Assembly: GCA_934204655.1 (NCBI GenBank)
Contig: CAKPZJ010000023.1
Location: 1-45,798 of the forward strand
Reading direction: 5' to 3'
DNA: 45,798 nt
Origin: an uncultured Prevotella sp.
GTDB lineage: Bacteria > Bacteroidota > Bacteroidia > Bacteroidales > Bacteroidaceae
Part shown: positions 17,482 through 25,775 of the stretch, one piece after another
Layout: the number at the start of each line of letters is the position of its first letter
How positions within the stretch are numbered: position 1 is the first letter of the stretch
Notes under the pieces: model-generated
What the model saw: only the letters and a program-made list of their open reading frames with translations
Database searches by the model: none
What the model was told of the DNA's origin: nothing
Program-made: the position numbers and the translations under genes

Positions 17482-19194
17482 TCATCGCTGTATATGCGAG
17501 GCAGCCAGCCGCAGTCCTGTCAGATTATTGGCCTGGGCACAATAGCCACGGCCATTATACCATCTAAGATGACGAAAGTTTCCGCCACGCACTACATGCT
17601 TATGGTCGGGCTTATTGCTGACGCAGGGCGATGGATTAGGGCCCTGTGGATTAACTTGAGCCTTCTTGCTGTGCGATGTGCGCCATATATCACTGCATAT
17701 CTCATCCACATTGCCCGTCATGTCGTACAGGCCCAGTACATTGGGAACGAGCTGACCCACAGCCTGTGGATGGCGCAGGTTGTCGCCCCACCAGGCAACC
17801 ACTTTGGCAGAGCCGTCAACCTGTTCGTGTCCGCTATAGCGCTCTACCGGCTCGGCTCGGCCACCTATGCACGCATACTCCCACTCAGCCTCGGTGGGCA
17901 GACGGAACTGCTGGCCGCTAAGGGCATTGAGCTTGCTGATAAACAGCTTGATGTCGCTACAGCCTACATTAGTTACAGGCTGGCTGGCATCGTCTTGGTT
18001 CTCCGAAGGGTTCACGCCCATTACGGCTTGCCACAATGCCTGGGTTACTTCGTACTTACACAGATAGTAACTGTCTAACGTTACCTGGTGGGGAGCCATC
18101 TCCTCTGGTGGTATATAGTACTGGCGCAGTTCGGGAAAGACAAAACCCATAGTAAAGGTACCTGCGGGCACCTGTATCATGTCGTTGACCAACTTAGCTA
18201 TCAACTCGCTGCGGGACGATGGCTGTGGGGCAGTGTCCAGATGGATACTGACAGGCTTAGGCAACTGACTTAGAGCCAGGCGGATGCCCGTTCCGGTAGG
18301 ACGGCGGGTATCGTCCTTGATATAGAAGCCTGTGCGCTCGCCACTGCCCAAGTCTGTATTGTTGTAGGCACAGCCACGGGCCACACGGTAGCTCTTCTGC
18401 CTTTTAGCATCCAGATACTCTGCACCACCCTGATTTGCACAGAGCTCGCTCACGTTGCCCGTCATGTCATAGAGACCCAGGGCATTGGGCTTGAGCATAC
18501 CTACCGAGTGCGCACGGTGGCCGCTGTTCCAGTCGGTCCACCCTACCTCCTTGACGTCATCGCTGCCACTGTACTTATAACGGCGCGGCGATTTGCCCTC
18601 ATCGTAAGCCCACTGCCACTCCTCCTCGGTAGGCAAGCGGAACTTGAGTCCTGTTATCTGGTTAAGGCGATAGATAAACTGCTGAGCCTCGTCCCAGTAG
18701 AAACCCTCTACGGGCCTGTTGCCCCCAGCGTGCTGCGAGGGATTGGAGCCCATCACAGCCTGCCACAACTGCTGTGTTACCTCATACCGACACAGATAGT
18801 AGCCGGCCACCGTGGCGCTGTACGATGCCGGGCAATGGCTGCCACGACCAGGGTAGAAGTTGCGGTCGTGCATGGTGAATGTTCCGCCGGGAATATACAC
18901 CATGTCGGCTATCAGTTTCTCTACTACCTGCGTAGGCGTCATCTCCACTACGGGCGGGTCTTCCACCTGGGTTACCTGACTCTTTATAGCTACCGGTGCC
19001 TGAGGTTCGGGCTTAGGCTCCGCCGTCTGCTCTACCCTCTTCTGGGCCCGCGGGGCCGACTTAACCTTAGCCTTGGCGGGCCGCTCGGTCTTAGCCTTTG
19101 GCGGCTTCACCGGAGTCTGATGACGGATGATGCCCTGCGCATCCATACTGATGGCCCACGCCAGCGCCAGCACGGTAAGAATACATTGTTTCAT
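17482..19194 (-). CDS. Exported protein with two SUMF1/FGE-like domains
   Basis: 570 residues. A signal peptide (residues 1-19, ending SMDAQ) is followed by a Lys/Pro/Ala-rich linker (about 25-85). Two formylglycine-generating-enzyme-like domains follow, about 95-310 and 335-568. Each shows the family's marks: MVYIPGGTFTM / MIQVPAGTFTMG, YYLCRYEVTQQLWQAVMG / YYLCKYEVTQALWQAVMG, FRLPTEEEWQWA / FRLPTEAEWEYA, and ALGLYDMTGNVSELC / VLGLYDMTGNVDEIC. The end of domain 1 reads RVARGCAYNN and that of domain 2 HVVRGGNFRH. The Cys pair needed for sulfatase activation is not evident, so these are probably non-catalytic binding modules. No sulfatase gene is nearby. Confidence 0.9.
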   Translation of the reverse strand: MKQCILTVLALAWAISMDAQGIIRHQTPVKPPKAKTERPAKAKVKSAPRAQKRVEQTAEPKPEPQAPVAIKSQVTQVEDPPVVEMTPTQVVEKLIADMVYIPGGTFTMHDRNFYPGRGSHCPASYSATVAGYYLCRYEVTQQLWQAVMGSNPSQHAGGNRPVEGFYWDEAQQFIYRLNQITGLKFRLPTEEEWQWAYDEGKSPRRYKYSGSDDVKEVGWTDWNSGHRAHSVGMLKPNALGLYDMTGNVSELCANQGGAEYLDAKRQKSYRVARGCAYNNTDLGSGERTGFYIKDDTRRPTGTGIRLALSQLPKPVSIHLDTAPQPSSRSELIAKLVNDMIQVPAGTFTMGFVFPELRQYYIPPEEMAPHQVTLDSYYLCKYEVTQALWQAVMGVNPSENQDDASQPVTNVGCSDIKLFISKLNALSGQQFRLPTEAEWEYACIGGRAEPVERYSGHEQVDGSAKVVAWWGDNLRHPQAVGQLVPNVLGLYDMTGNVDEICSDIWRTSHSKKAQVNPQGPNPSPCVSNKPDHKHVVRGGNFRHLRWYNGRGYCAQANNLTGLRLAASHIQR

Positions 19195-19216
19195 ACGGTT
19201 TTTAGTTTATAGTTAA

Positions 19217-19224
19217 CAAAGATA
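19217..19224 (-). promoter_or_regulatory. -7 element of the SUMF1-type gene
   Basis: On the minus strand TATCTTTG (19217-19224), 22 bases before the ATG at 19194. The -33 position carries only GCTG, so the upstream half is weak. Confidence 0.5.
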
Positions 19225-19351
19225 CCATTTTTTTGATTACCACCAGCCTGTTTTTTCGATTTTTTTGATACAGAGGGGTAACCAATACCGCTTCATAGAC
19301 CATGAACACAGCGGCTTGCTGCCTGTGGCAGTGGCCCTGAGAGCGTCAACC

Positions 19352-19397
19352 CAAAAAATAAAAACGCTGTAAGGGTTGTTATCTGCCCTTACAGCGT
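19352..19397 (-). terminator. Terminator of ychF-lgt
   Basis: A 12-bp stem (ACGCTGTAAGGG at 19364-19375 with CCCTTACAGCGT at 19386-19397) and a 10-base loop, followed on the minus strand by TTTTATTTTTT. A classic factor-independent terminator about 50 bases after the lgt stop. Confidence 0.85.
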
Positions 19398-19449
19398 CTA
19401 TAGTAAGTAACTGGCGGCAGCTTGTCACCACCCCAGCGCTTTTACCTTT

Positions 19450-20340
19450 TTACTCTTTTACTTTTTTGCTCTTCTCCAGCCCCCTGCGCATACACACTAC
19501 GCCGATAATGATAAAGGGTATGGAGAGCAGCTGGCCCATATTGAGCACCATGTGCTGCTCGAAAGCCTCCTGCACGTCCTTGGTGTACTCTATGAAGAAG
19601 CGGAAGGTGAAGATGAGCGTCAGACAGAGGCCGAAAAAGAAGCCCGTGCCGGCCCACTGCTTGTGGCGACGATAGATATATAGGCCCACGAAGAAGAAGA
19701 CAAAGTAAGCTATGGCCTCGTAGAGCTGCCCGGGATGGCGGGGCATCTGGTCTACACGCTCGAAGATAAAGGCCCATGGCACCTCGGTAATCTTGCCGAC
19801 TATCTCAGAGTTCATCAGGTTGCCCAGACGTATGAAGCACGCCGTAATGGGGGTGGCTATGGCTATATCGTCGAGCACCTGCCATAGATTCATATGCGTA
19901 CGGCGGTAATAGAGACACAGGGCCATCATCAGGCCTAATGTGCCCCCGTGCGAGGCCAGTCCCTCGTAGCCGGTAAAGGCCACGGCACCCCCCGTAACGC
20001 TGTACAGCCAGCCCCCGTTGGCCATGGGGTCGCCATAGACAAACCGCACGGGCAGGAACATCTCTACGAAGTGCTGCCAGGAGGTCAGAAAATAGCCCGG
20101 CTCGTAGAACAGGCAATGGCCAAGCCTTGCCCCGGCCAGGATGCCTACGAAACAGTACAGGAAGAGGGGCTCGAAGTACTCAGACTTGACCCGCTGGTCG
20201 CTATAGAGCCACTTGACGATAAAGTAGGCCAGCGCCAGGCCAGTAAGCCAGCACAGCCCATACCAGCGCACGTCGAACGGGCCCATGTGCAGGGCCGTAG
20301 TCGACGGGTTCCATACTATGAAGTTGAGTAAGTAGGTCAT
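19450..20340 (-). CDS. lgt: Prolipoprotein diacylglyceryl transferase
   Basis: Lgt transfers diacylglycerol from phosphatidylglycerol to the lipobox Cys of prelipoproteins in the inner membrane. The ATG at 20338-20340 gives 296 residues and the expected N-terminus ([13 protein letters not shown]); an earlier ATG would lie inside ychF. Seen: about seven membrane helices, the essential HGG in [14 protein letters not shown], and the Lgt signature around [12 protein letters not shown]. The last residues (KSKKVKE) are encoded by an A-rich repeat described separately. The gene starts 13 bases after ychF. It is the enzyme needed for lipoproteins such as the Ig-like one in this window. Confidence 0.95.
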   Translation of the reverse strand: MTYLLNFIVWNPSTTALHMGPFDVRWYGLCWLTGLALAYFIVKWLYSDQRVKSEYFEPLFLYCFVGILAGARLGHCLFYEPGYFLTSWQHFVEMFLPVRFVYGDPMANGGWLYSVTGGAVAFTGYEGLASHGGTLGLMMALCLYYRRTHMNLWQVLDDIAIATPITACFIRLGNLMNSEIVGKITEVPWAFIFERVDQMPRHPGQLYEAIAYFVFFFVGLYIYRRHKQWAGTGFFFGLCLTLIFTFRFFIEYTKDVQEAFEQHMVLNMGQLLSIPFIIIGVVCMRRGLEKSKKVKE

Positions 20341-20353
20341 GGCACACAGCGTG

Positions 20354-21460
20354 TTATACGTTAAAGCGGAAGTGCATGATGTCGCCATCCTGTACTACAT
20401 ACTCCTTGCCCTCGATGCCCAACTTGCCAGCCTCGCGGACGGCTGCCTCGGAGCCATACTTGATGTAGTCGTCGTACTTGATGACCTCGGCCCGTATGAA
20501 GCCCTTCTCGAAGTCGGTATGTATCACTCCGGCACACTGCGGAGCTTTCCACCCCTTGTGGTATGTCCATGCCTTGACCTCCATCTCACCAGCAGTGATA
20601 AACGTTTCGAGGTTAAGCAGACTGTAGGCCTTCTTGATAAGACGGTTAACACCGCTCTCGTCGAGCCCTAACTCATCGAGGAACATCTTCTTATCATCAT
20701 ACGTCTCGAGCGAAGCGATGTCCTCCTCCGTCTTGGCTGCTATCACCATGGCCTCGGCCCCCTCGGAAGCAGCTATCTGCTCTATCTGCTGCGAGTACTT
20801 GTTGCCGCTCTTGGCGCTGCCCTCGTCTACGTTGCACACATAGAGTACCGGCTTGGTGGTAAGCAGGAACAGGTCGTGAGCCGCCTGCTGCTCCTCCTTG
20901 GTATCAAATGTCACTGAGCGCGCATTGCGGCCCTGCTCCAGCGCCGCCTTGTACGCCTCGAGCACACCCACCAGCACCTTAGCGTCCTTGTTATTCCCTA
21001 TGGCCGCAATCTTCTGGTTCTTGGCCAGCTGAGCCTCTATGGTGTCCAGGTCTTTAAGCTGCAGCTCAGTATCTATTATCTCCTTATCCTCTACGGGGTT
21101 CACGGGAGCACCACCCTCGCGCACCACGTTGGCATCGTCAAAACAGCGTATTACGTGGATGATGGCATCGCACTCACGGATATTGCCTAAGAACTTGTTG
21201 CCCAGTCCCTCACCCTTGGAGGCACCCTTTACCAGACCCGCTATATCCACTATCTCGCAGGTAGCCGGCACGATGCGTCCCGGGTGAACTATCTCGGCCA
21301 GGCGAGTAAGACGCTCGTCGGGAACGGTAATGACGCCTAAGTTGGGCTCAATGGTACAAAAGGGGAAGTTGGCTGCCTGTGCCTTAGCGCTCGACAGGCA
21401 GTTGAAAAGTGTAGACTTCCCGACATTTGGGAGGCCCACAATACCACATTTTAATGACAT
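20354..21460 (-). CDS. ychF: Redox-regulated ATPase YchF
   Basis: A 368-residue Obg-family P-loop protein that binds ATP in preference to GTP and interacts with the ribosome. The G1 motif GLPNVGKST is at residues 9-17. The G3 region is [20 protein letters not shown]. The G4 position reads NVDE instead of NKxD, the feature that explains ATP preference in this family. The C-terminal TGS domain is present and ends [10 protein letters not shown]. Its promoter is inside the mosaic repeat at 21487-21517, and lgt follows 13 bases later. Confidence 0.97.
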   Translation of the reverse strand: MSLKCGIVGLPNVGKSTLFNCLSSAKAQAANFPFCTIEPNLGVITVPDERLTRLAEIVHPGRIVPATCEIVDIAGLVKGASKGEGLGNKFLGNIRECDAIIHVIRCFDDANVVREGGAPVNPVEDKEIIDTELQLKDLDTIEAQLAKNQKIAAIGNNKDAKVLVGVLEAYKAALEQGRNARSVTFDTKEEQQAAHDLFLLTTKPVLYVCNVDEGSAKSGNKYSQQIEQIAASEGAEAMVIAAKTEEDIASLETYDDKKMFLDELGLDESGVNRLIKKAYSLLNLETFITAGEMEVKAWTYHKGWKAPQCAGVIHTDFEKGFIRAEVIKYDDYIKYGSEAAVREAGKLGIEGKEYVVQDGDIMHFRFNV

Positions 21461-21483
21461 ATCTTATAAACGTTTATATTCTT

Positions 21484-21700
21484 TTGCAAAGGTAGTGCAA
21501 GCCGAGGGAAATACAAAATAAATCATATTTATTTTTATTGCAGAGGCGATGCCTACCTTCACGGCGACAGCCGTAAAGGTGCAAGCCGAAGACAATGCAA
21601 AGGAAAAGACAAAGTTTTTTCCAATTTGCATTGTTGAGGCGAAGCCTACCTTATCAAAAGGTAGTGCAAGCCGAGGGAAATACACGATTTAGTTGATAAC
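21484..21700. repeat. Promoter-bearing mosaic intergenic repeat, copy B
   Basis: Three units containing GCAAGCCGA follow one another (about 21500, 21581 and 21667), separated by short hairpin-forming pieces such as ACGGC-GACA-GCCGT and AGGCGAAGCCT. The right part matches copy A at about 2862-2965 nearly base for base. Only the unit next to ychF keeps a perfect promoter; the middle unit has lost three bases between its boxes, and the last has an altered -33. From 21700 to 21850 I see nothing else. Confidence 0.75.
21487..21517 (-). promoter_or_regulatory. Promoter of ychF-lgt within mosaic repeat
   Basis: Minus strand: TTTG (21514-21517), 19 bases, TACCTTTG (21487-21494), an exact Bacteroidetes promoter. 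Transcription would begin about 20 bases before the ychF ATG at 21460. Confidence 0.75.
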
Positions 21701-21856
21701 TAAATCTTCAGAATCATATTTATTTTTACTGCCATGACGATACCTATCCCAATAACCACGGAATGGCTCCCGTAGGCAGCCCGCTACTTGCGATGCCATC
21801 TCCACCCAGGGCAAAATGACCATGTATTCCACCAAGACGGCCGCGTAAAATGAAAA

Positions 21857-21928
21857 GACTGACCTTTACGTTTCTAAAGACGGCTCCCAGTTCGCTAAAG
21901 ATGGTTCCGAGAAACGTAAAGGTCGGTC
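21857..21928. repeat. Palindromic element with internal direct repeat
   Basis: GACTGACCTTTACGTTTCT (21857-21875) pairs with 21910-21928 with one mismatch. The 34-base loop contains two copies of AAAGAYGGYTCC. It lies in the 550-base gap between ychF and the alpha/beta hydrolase. It could be a REP-like palindrome or a long terminator hairpin; on the minus strand it is followed by CTTTTCATTTTA. Confidence 0.65.
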
Positions 21929-21960
21929 GTCACGGATGGGGTAACAATTTGCATTGTCCA

Positions 21961-21978
21961 GGAGTGGCTCCCCACTCC
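21961..21978 (-). terminator. Short hairpin after the alpha/beta hydrolase
   Basis: GGAGTGG (21961-21967) and CCACTCC (21972-21978) form a stem with loop CTCC. On the minus strand it lies downstream of an A-rich tract of GTAAAAA-like heptamers that follows the hydrolase stop. No T-run follows, so terminator function is only probable. Confidence 0.4.
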
Positions 21979-22011
21979 CAGCGTTTTTTACCCTTTTACT
22001 TTTTTACCTTT

Positions 22012-23019
22012 TCATTTTTCAACCAGAGAGTGCCCATCGGCTGGTATATACCGGTTAACAAACCGGGAAACACGGGCGGTGTACTCGGCGGGATGGTCGC
22101 GAAAACTCATGGCATGGATACTGCCCGGGCTAACCCACACTTCCTTAGGCTGGAGCTTAGCGGCATAGAGCTGGTGGAGCATGGCAAAGGGCACGTAGGT
22201 GTCACGGTCGCCATGGATGAAGAGCATAGGCCGATGGCAACGGGCTACCTGGCGCAGGGGCGAAGCCTCGCCAAACGACCAACCGTACTTGGCCCGGCAC
22301 AGGGCACTGCTGGTATAGAGCAGGGGGAAAGGAGGCAGATGGAAGGTCTCACGAAGCTCGTAGCCAAACTCGTCCCACACGCTGGTGTAGCCGCAGTCCT
22401 CTACGAAGCAACGCACGTAGGCCGGCAGCTGCTCGCCCGACACGTTCATGGTCGTGGCAGCACCCATGGACACCCCATGGACCACCATACGGGTATCGCG
22501 GCCCTGGCCGAAGCGGCGGTTGGCCACCTCCATCCAGCGCATCACGTCAAGGCGGTCGTTCCAGCCCATCTGCACACCCTGGCCCTGACTGCGGCCATGT
22601 GCATGCAGGTCGGGCAGCAGCAGGTGGTAACCCAGCCGACTGTAGATAGAGGCGATGTGCATCATGCCCATACCGTTGTCCTTGTACCCGTGAACCAGCA
22701 CGGCCACCCGGTCGGTGGGGCGACAGGCCACAATGTAGGTGGCATGGTGGCGCTCGCCCGAGGGCATGGTGATAAACGTGTCGCGCAGGGCGTGGCAGCG
22801 CCTGAGGCTGTCGGCCCACGGGCGCAACTGCGGACTCTGACTCAGAATGTTGTCAAGCCGCCAGGACAAGTTGTGTCCATGACGCATGGGAGGACAGAGC
22901 GAGTAACTGAGCATGTAGTTGCTGGCCACACCTAAGCCAATGACGATGACCAGGCAAGCCACACCGATGCCGATGAGCCACCGGCGACGGCAGGAGTGGT
23001 GTTTAGGGTTGTTATCCAT
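22012..23019 (-). CDS. Membrane-anchored alpha/beta hydrolase
   Basis: A 335-residue serine hydrolase with an N-terminal membrane anchor (about residues 13-36, IGIGVACLVIVIGLGVASNY). The fold is shown by VAVLVHGYKDN (oxyanion loop), the nucleophile elbow GVSMGA, the acid in FIHGDRDTYVP and the His in SIHAMS. Similar proteins are annotated as general esterases or BAAT-like hydrolases; the substrate is unknown. The ATG at 23017-23019 is chosen because the earlier ATG (23046) falls inside the -7 promoter element. Transcribed alone. Confidence 0.88.
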   Translation of the reverse strand: MDNNPKHHSCRRRWLIGIGVACLVIVIGLGVASNYMLSYSLCPPMRHGHNLSWRLDNILSQSPQLRPWADSLRRCHALRDTFITMPSGERHHATYIVACRPTDRVAVLVHGYKDNGMGMMHIASIYSRLGYHLLLPDLHAHGRSQGQGVQMGWNDRLDVMRWMEVANRRFGQGRDTRMVVHGVSMGAATTMNVSGEQLPAYVRCFVEDCGYTSVWDEFGYELRETFHLPPFPLLYTSSALCRAKYGWSFGEASPLRQVARCHRPMLFIHGDRDTYVPFAMLHQLYAAKLQPKEVWVSPGSIHAMSFRDHPAEYTARVSRFVNRYIPADGHSLVEK

Positions 23020-23043
23020 AGTCTTATCTTGTTTCTTACGGCA

Positions 23044-23051
23044 CAAATTTA
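23044..23051 (-). promoter_or_regulatory. -7 element of the alpha/beta hydrolase gene
   Basis: Minus strand TAAATTTG (23044-23051) fits TAnnTTTG, 24 bases before the ATG at 23019. The -33 box is not clear. Confidence 0.4.
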
Positions 23052-23118
23052 CGACTTTTTGCGCTTACCACACCCATGATGGTTACTTTATTTTACCCAT
23101 CGGCCTATAAATAAAAAT

Positions 23119-23157
23119 GCCGCACGGGTCTGGGACACCTTGCCCAGCCTGTGCGGC
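23119..23157 (-). terminator. Terminator of the ECF sigma operon
   Basis: GCCGCAC (23119-23125) pairs with GTGCGGC (23151-23157), extended by inner pairs GG/CC and TGGG/CCCA. On the minus strand it is followed by ATTTTTATTT. It sits just after the outer-membrane barrel gene. Confidence 0.8.
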
Positions 23158-23184
23158 GATATAGGGGAGAGATTTAGAGATATA

Positions 23185-24051
23185 TCAGAGACGCAAGCCC
23201 AGTCCTATAGATACCGGATAGCACTTAGGAGCCAGTGCAGACTTGAGCAGCGGGGTGAGCGAGGTGCGGGCGTAGAGCATTACCATGCCGTAACCGGCAC
23301 GCAGGTCGAGCCCCAAGCCCACGGGGTTCATGTTGATGTCGGTAGCCTGAGTCTGCTTGTCCTTGCCCACCACGTAGCGAGAGCGCTCGTGCCAGCGCAG
23401 TTCGAGCGACGGGCCAAAGGCCACAAAGGCGTTGAGCCCAAAGCGCTTCTGCCACTCTATCATCAAGGGTATGCGCACAAAGTCGTACATCATGTAGCTC
23501 TTCTTGACATGCTCCTCGTCAGGGCGAGCCTCAAAGAGCGTCTGCCCATTATTGGTAGAGAGCACGGTGTTACCCTTGAAGTGGTTAAACACCTGTCCTA
23601 CGGCTATCGACGAGGTCAAGGCCAGCGAGCCCTGCAACCGGAAGCCCACGCTGGTAAGCGTTACGCCCCACTCCCATGACTTGGCGTCGCGGGTGGGCAG
23701 ATTGTCGCTGCCACCGAGGCTCAGGGCACTGCCGCCCAGCACGTTGTAGCCGAAGAAGAGGGTAGGATAATTATTGGCCAGGGGCCGGCGCTTCTTGCTG
23801 AGGGCCGAGGGGATGAAGGGCGAGGTGACGTACACCTTCTCGACCTCCTGGCCGTCTACGAAGTTGGTCTCCGATACCTTGTCCAGCTCGGTACCGTCCT
23901 GGTTGTATATCTTCACGCTGGGCTGAGCGTCTATGCCGCTGATAACTACGCGGCGCTGGCCCACCACGATGGTGGTGTCTTTCTGCTGTGCCCCTGCGCA
24001 GAGGGGCAAGATGGCGGCCGCGAGGGCCACGATGTTTCTAAGATTTGTCAT
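23185..24051 (-). CDS. Outer-membrane beta-barrel protein
   Basis: A 288-residue protein from the ATG at 24049-24051. A signal peptide (MTNLRNIVALAAAILPLCAGAQQ) is followed by a short periplasmic segment with TTIVVGQRRVVISG. Alternating beta strands ending in aromatic or aliphatic residues make up the rest, and the final strand is CYPVSIGLGLRL, typical of small outer-membrane barrels. The frame extends upstream to 24138, but that would overlap the previous gene and spoil the signal peptide. Last gene of the sigma/anti-sigma operon; it may be the target or effector that the sigma factor controls. Confidence 0.8.
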   Translation of the reverse strand: MTNLRNIVALAAAILPLCAGAQQKDTTIVVGQRRVVISGIDAQPSVKIYNQDGTELDKVSETNFVDGQEVEKVYVTSPFIPSALSKKRRPLANNYPTLFFGYNVLGGSALSLGGSDNLPTRDAKSWEWGVTLTSVGFRLQGSLALTSSIAVGQVFNHFKGNTVLSTNNGQTLFEARPDEEHVKKSYMMYDFVRIPLMIEWQKRFGLNAFVAFGPSLELRWHERSRYVVGKDKQTQATDINMNPVGLGLDLRAGYGMVMLYARTSLTPLLKSALAPKCYPVSIGLGLRL

Positions 24052-24088
24052 ACTTGTATCTTGTCTATTATTAATTATCCATGTAGTT

Positions 24089-24550
24089 TCAGCGGCGGGT
24101 GTAGCACAGGCGCATAATGTCATCGGGACTGAGCGCACCCTCTATGTAGATGACCGTGCCCCGGCCCCCCGAACCGTTGCTGAAGAGTATGTAGCGGTTG
24201 ATGCCCCCGGCCAGGGGCGCCATCATGTAGTAGCCGCCCGTAACATGACCGTCCTCGACCACCTCGCGCACCTTGCGGGCCCGCTTGCGGTCGGCCTCTA
24301 AGTATGGAGCCACCTGGGCACCATGGTGCTTGTAGACCAGACTCTTATAGACGGCCAGGCGATAGCCCTTGAGGGTGGTGTTGCGCATGGTGACCATCTT
24401 GCAGCCACGCTCGTGACCCAGTCGGTCAAAAACCTGGTCTACGCTCAGCCCGCTCTGCGCCATCACGCAGGGGCAAGCCGCCACCGTCAGCAGGGCGATG
24501 AGCGCCATACGGCGCAGGGTGTGTAGGATATTATCGTATTTCATCTCCAT
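24089..24550 (-). CDS. Small exported protein of the ECF operon
   Basis: 153 residues with an N-terminal signal (MALIALLTVAACPCVMAQ after a short basic stretch). The mature protein is rich in Gly/Arg/Tyr. It contains a predicted alpha/beta piece (SVDQVFDRLGHERGCKMVTMRNTTLKGY), resembles Bacteroidales proteins I recall as DUF6108, and is also reminiscent of DUF4252. It ends SPDDIMRLCYTRR. Position between anti-sigma and barrel suggests a periplasmic partner. I cannot assign a function. Confidence 0.75.
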   Translation of the reverse strand: MEMKYDNILHTLRRMALIALLTVAACPCVMAQSGLSVDQVFDRLGHERGCKMVTMRNTTLKGYRLAVYKSLVYKHHGAQVAPYLEADRKRARKVREVVEDGHVTGGYYMMAPLAGGINRYILFSNGSGGRGTVIYIEGALSPDDIMRLCYTRR

Positions 24551-24582
24551 ATATTTATTGCATCTTATAGTTCTCGTATCTG

Positions 24583-25062
24583 TCAGTCATTCAGGTTGCC
24601 CAAGGCACTGAAAGCCTGGTCGTCGCCCTCCAGCTCGATGTTCTGCAGGGCACTGAGCGCCTCGGCCTTGACCTCGTGCTGGTTGGTACACATCCGGCCG
24701 TCTATCACGGCATACGATGTGTGGTCGGCAGGATGCCACAACAGGGCGCCCACCACCACTACGGCAGCCACCGAGGCCGCGGCTATCCACAGGCGACGGG
24801 CGCGGCTCACTATGTGCATCGCCGGTCGGTGCGGAACTGTGGGGGCTGACGCAGGAGCCGTAGCTACGGGGGCCACAGGAACCTTGGCGTGTGCCAGGCG
24901 CTCGGCCCCGACATAGGCAAAGAGTGCCCTGTACACCGTCCACTCGGCGGGAATGTCATCGTGGGTGGCGAAGAAGGTGCGCAGCCGCGCCTCGTCGTCA
25001 TTGGTCGTGGCGCCGGCCATATAGCTGTCTAACAGCTGCTGTATATCATCGTATCGGTTCAT
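24583..25062 (-). CDS. Putative anti-sigma factor
   Basis: A 159-residue single-pass membrane protein. Residues 1-60 are cytoplasmic and helical (MNRYDDIQQLLDSYMAG...). Residues 61-80 are an Ala/Pro/Val-rich linker, 91-109 the membrane helix (LWIAAASVAAVVVVGALLW), and the rest is periplasmic. This layout, and the ATGA overlap with the sigma-factor gene upstream, fit an anti-sigma factor that sequesters its cognate ECF sigma. The longer frame to 25158 only reads through sigma codons. Confidence 0.8.
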   Translation of the reverse strand: MNRYDDIQQLLDSYMAGATTNDDEARLRTFFATHDDIPAEWTVYRALFAYVGAERLAHAKVPVAPVATAPASAPTVPHRPAMHIVSRARRLWIAAASVAAVVVVGALLWHPADHTSYAVIDGRMCTNQHEVKAEALSALQNIELEGDDQAFSALGNLND

Positions 25063-25562
25063 GGTCTGTTGTCTCCTTGTTGCATTATACTGATGTACTC
25101 CTGTCTTATCTTCATTCGGGCCCGCGAGAGGTTCTTCCGCAGCGCGTCGGGCGAGCACCCGGTGATGCTTATTATCTCCTCGGCGGTGTAGCCCTCTATC
25201 TCCTTCATCCTGAACAGGCGCTGCTGCAGGGGCGGCAGGTGGTCTACGATGATGCGGATGAGCTGGGCCTCGTCGCGCTGCTCGGCCCGGCGGTCGTCTA
25301 TGGCGCGGTCGTCGGCCGGAGTGAGGGCGCGGCTGTGCTGGCTGTGACGCTGGGTGTCGTAGAAGCGGTTGCGCACCATGGTGACGGCCAGGGCCCGCAG
25401 GTTGTCGCCGCTATTGAGCCGGGGGTGCATGTCCCACAGCCGCAGCATGGTCTCCTGGACCAGGTCATCGGCATCGGGGCTGCCCGAGGTGAGCTTCAGC
25501 GCGTAGCGCAGCAGGTCGTCGCGCAGGGGTAGGACGATATGATAGAAGTCTTCTGTTGTCAT
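25059..25562 (-). CDS. ECF-type RNA polymerase sigma factor
   Basis: 167 residues with the two sigma-70 regions of ECF factors. Region 2 is about residues 10-75 (ALKLTSGSPDADDLVQETMLRLWD). Region 4 is about 105-155 (QRLFRMKEIEGYTAEEIISITGCSPDALRKNLSRARMKI, a helix-turn-helix). It starts a four-gene operon: sigma, anti-sigma, small exported protein, outer-membrane barrel. No FecR or SusC/D partner is present, so it is not the usual PUL-type sigma. Confidence 0.93.
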   Translation of the reverse strand: MTTEDFYHIVLPLRDDLLRYALKLTSGSPDADDLVQETMLRLWDMHPRLNSGDNLRALAVTMVRNRFYDTQRHSQHSRALTPADDRAIDDRRAEQRDEAQLIRIIVDHLPPLQQRLFRMKEIEGYTAEEIISITGCSPDALRKNLSRARMKIRQEYISIMQQGDNRP

Positions 25563-25738
25563 GTCTTACATATAGATAACGTATAAAATGGCAAAATGGG
25601 ACATCGGCGGGGCCATTTTTTTCATTTTTCTACCATCAGCCCACTGGGCCACTCGCAAGGTTGACGAAAAAACCATAAAAATTGGTACACATACATTTTT
25701 TTATTAAGGTAAAGCCAGTAGTTGTAAATTATAATCAC

Positions 25739-25746
25739 TAACTTTG
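25739..25746 (+). promoter_or_regulatory. -7 element of the GH31 gene
   Basis: TAACTTTG at 25739-25746, 29 bases before the ATG at 25776. The -33 region is AT-rich without an exact TTTG. Confidence 0.45.
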
Positions 25747-25775
25747 TGACAAATAACATCACTAAAGTAACAATC

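Noticed and set aside
17482..19194. Annotation as a sulfatase-activating formylglycine-generating enzyme
   Set aside because: The fold is present twice, but the catalytic Cys pair is not evident and no sulfatase is nearby.
19237..19431. Minus-strand open frame between lgt and the SUMF1-type gene
   Set aside because: It spans the lgt terminator and has no family features.
21850..22935. Plus-strand open frame of 361 residues
   Set aside because: It starts inside a palindromic repeat and is otherwise antisense to the alpha/beta hydrolase, whose motifs are intact.
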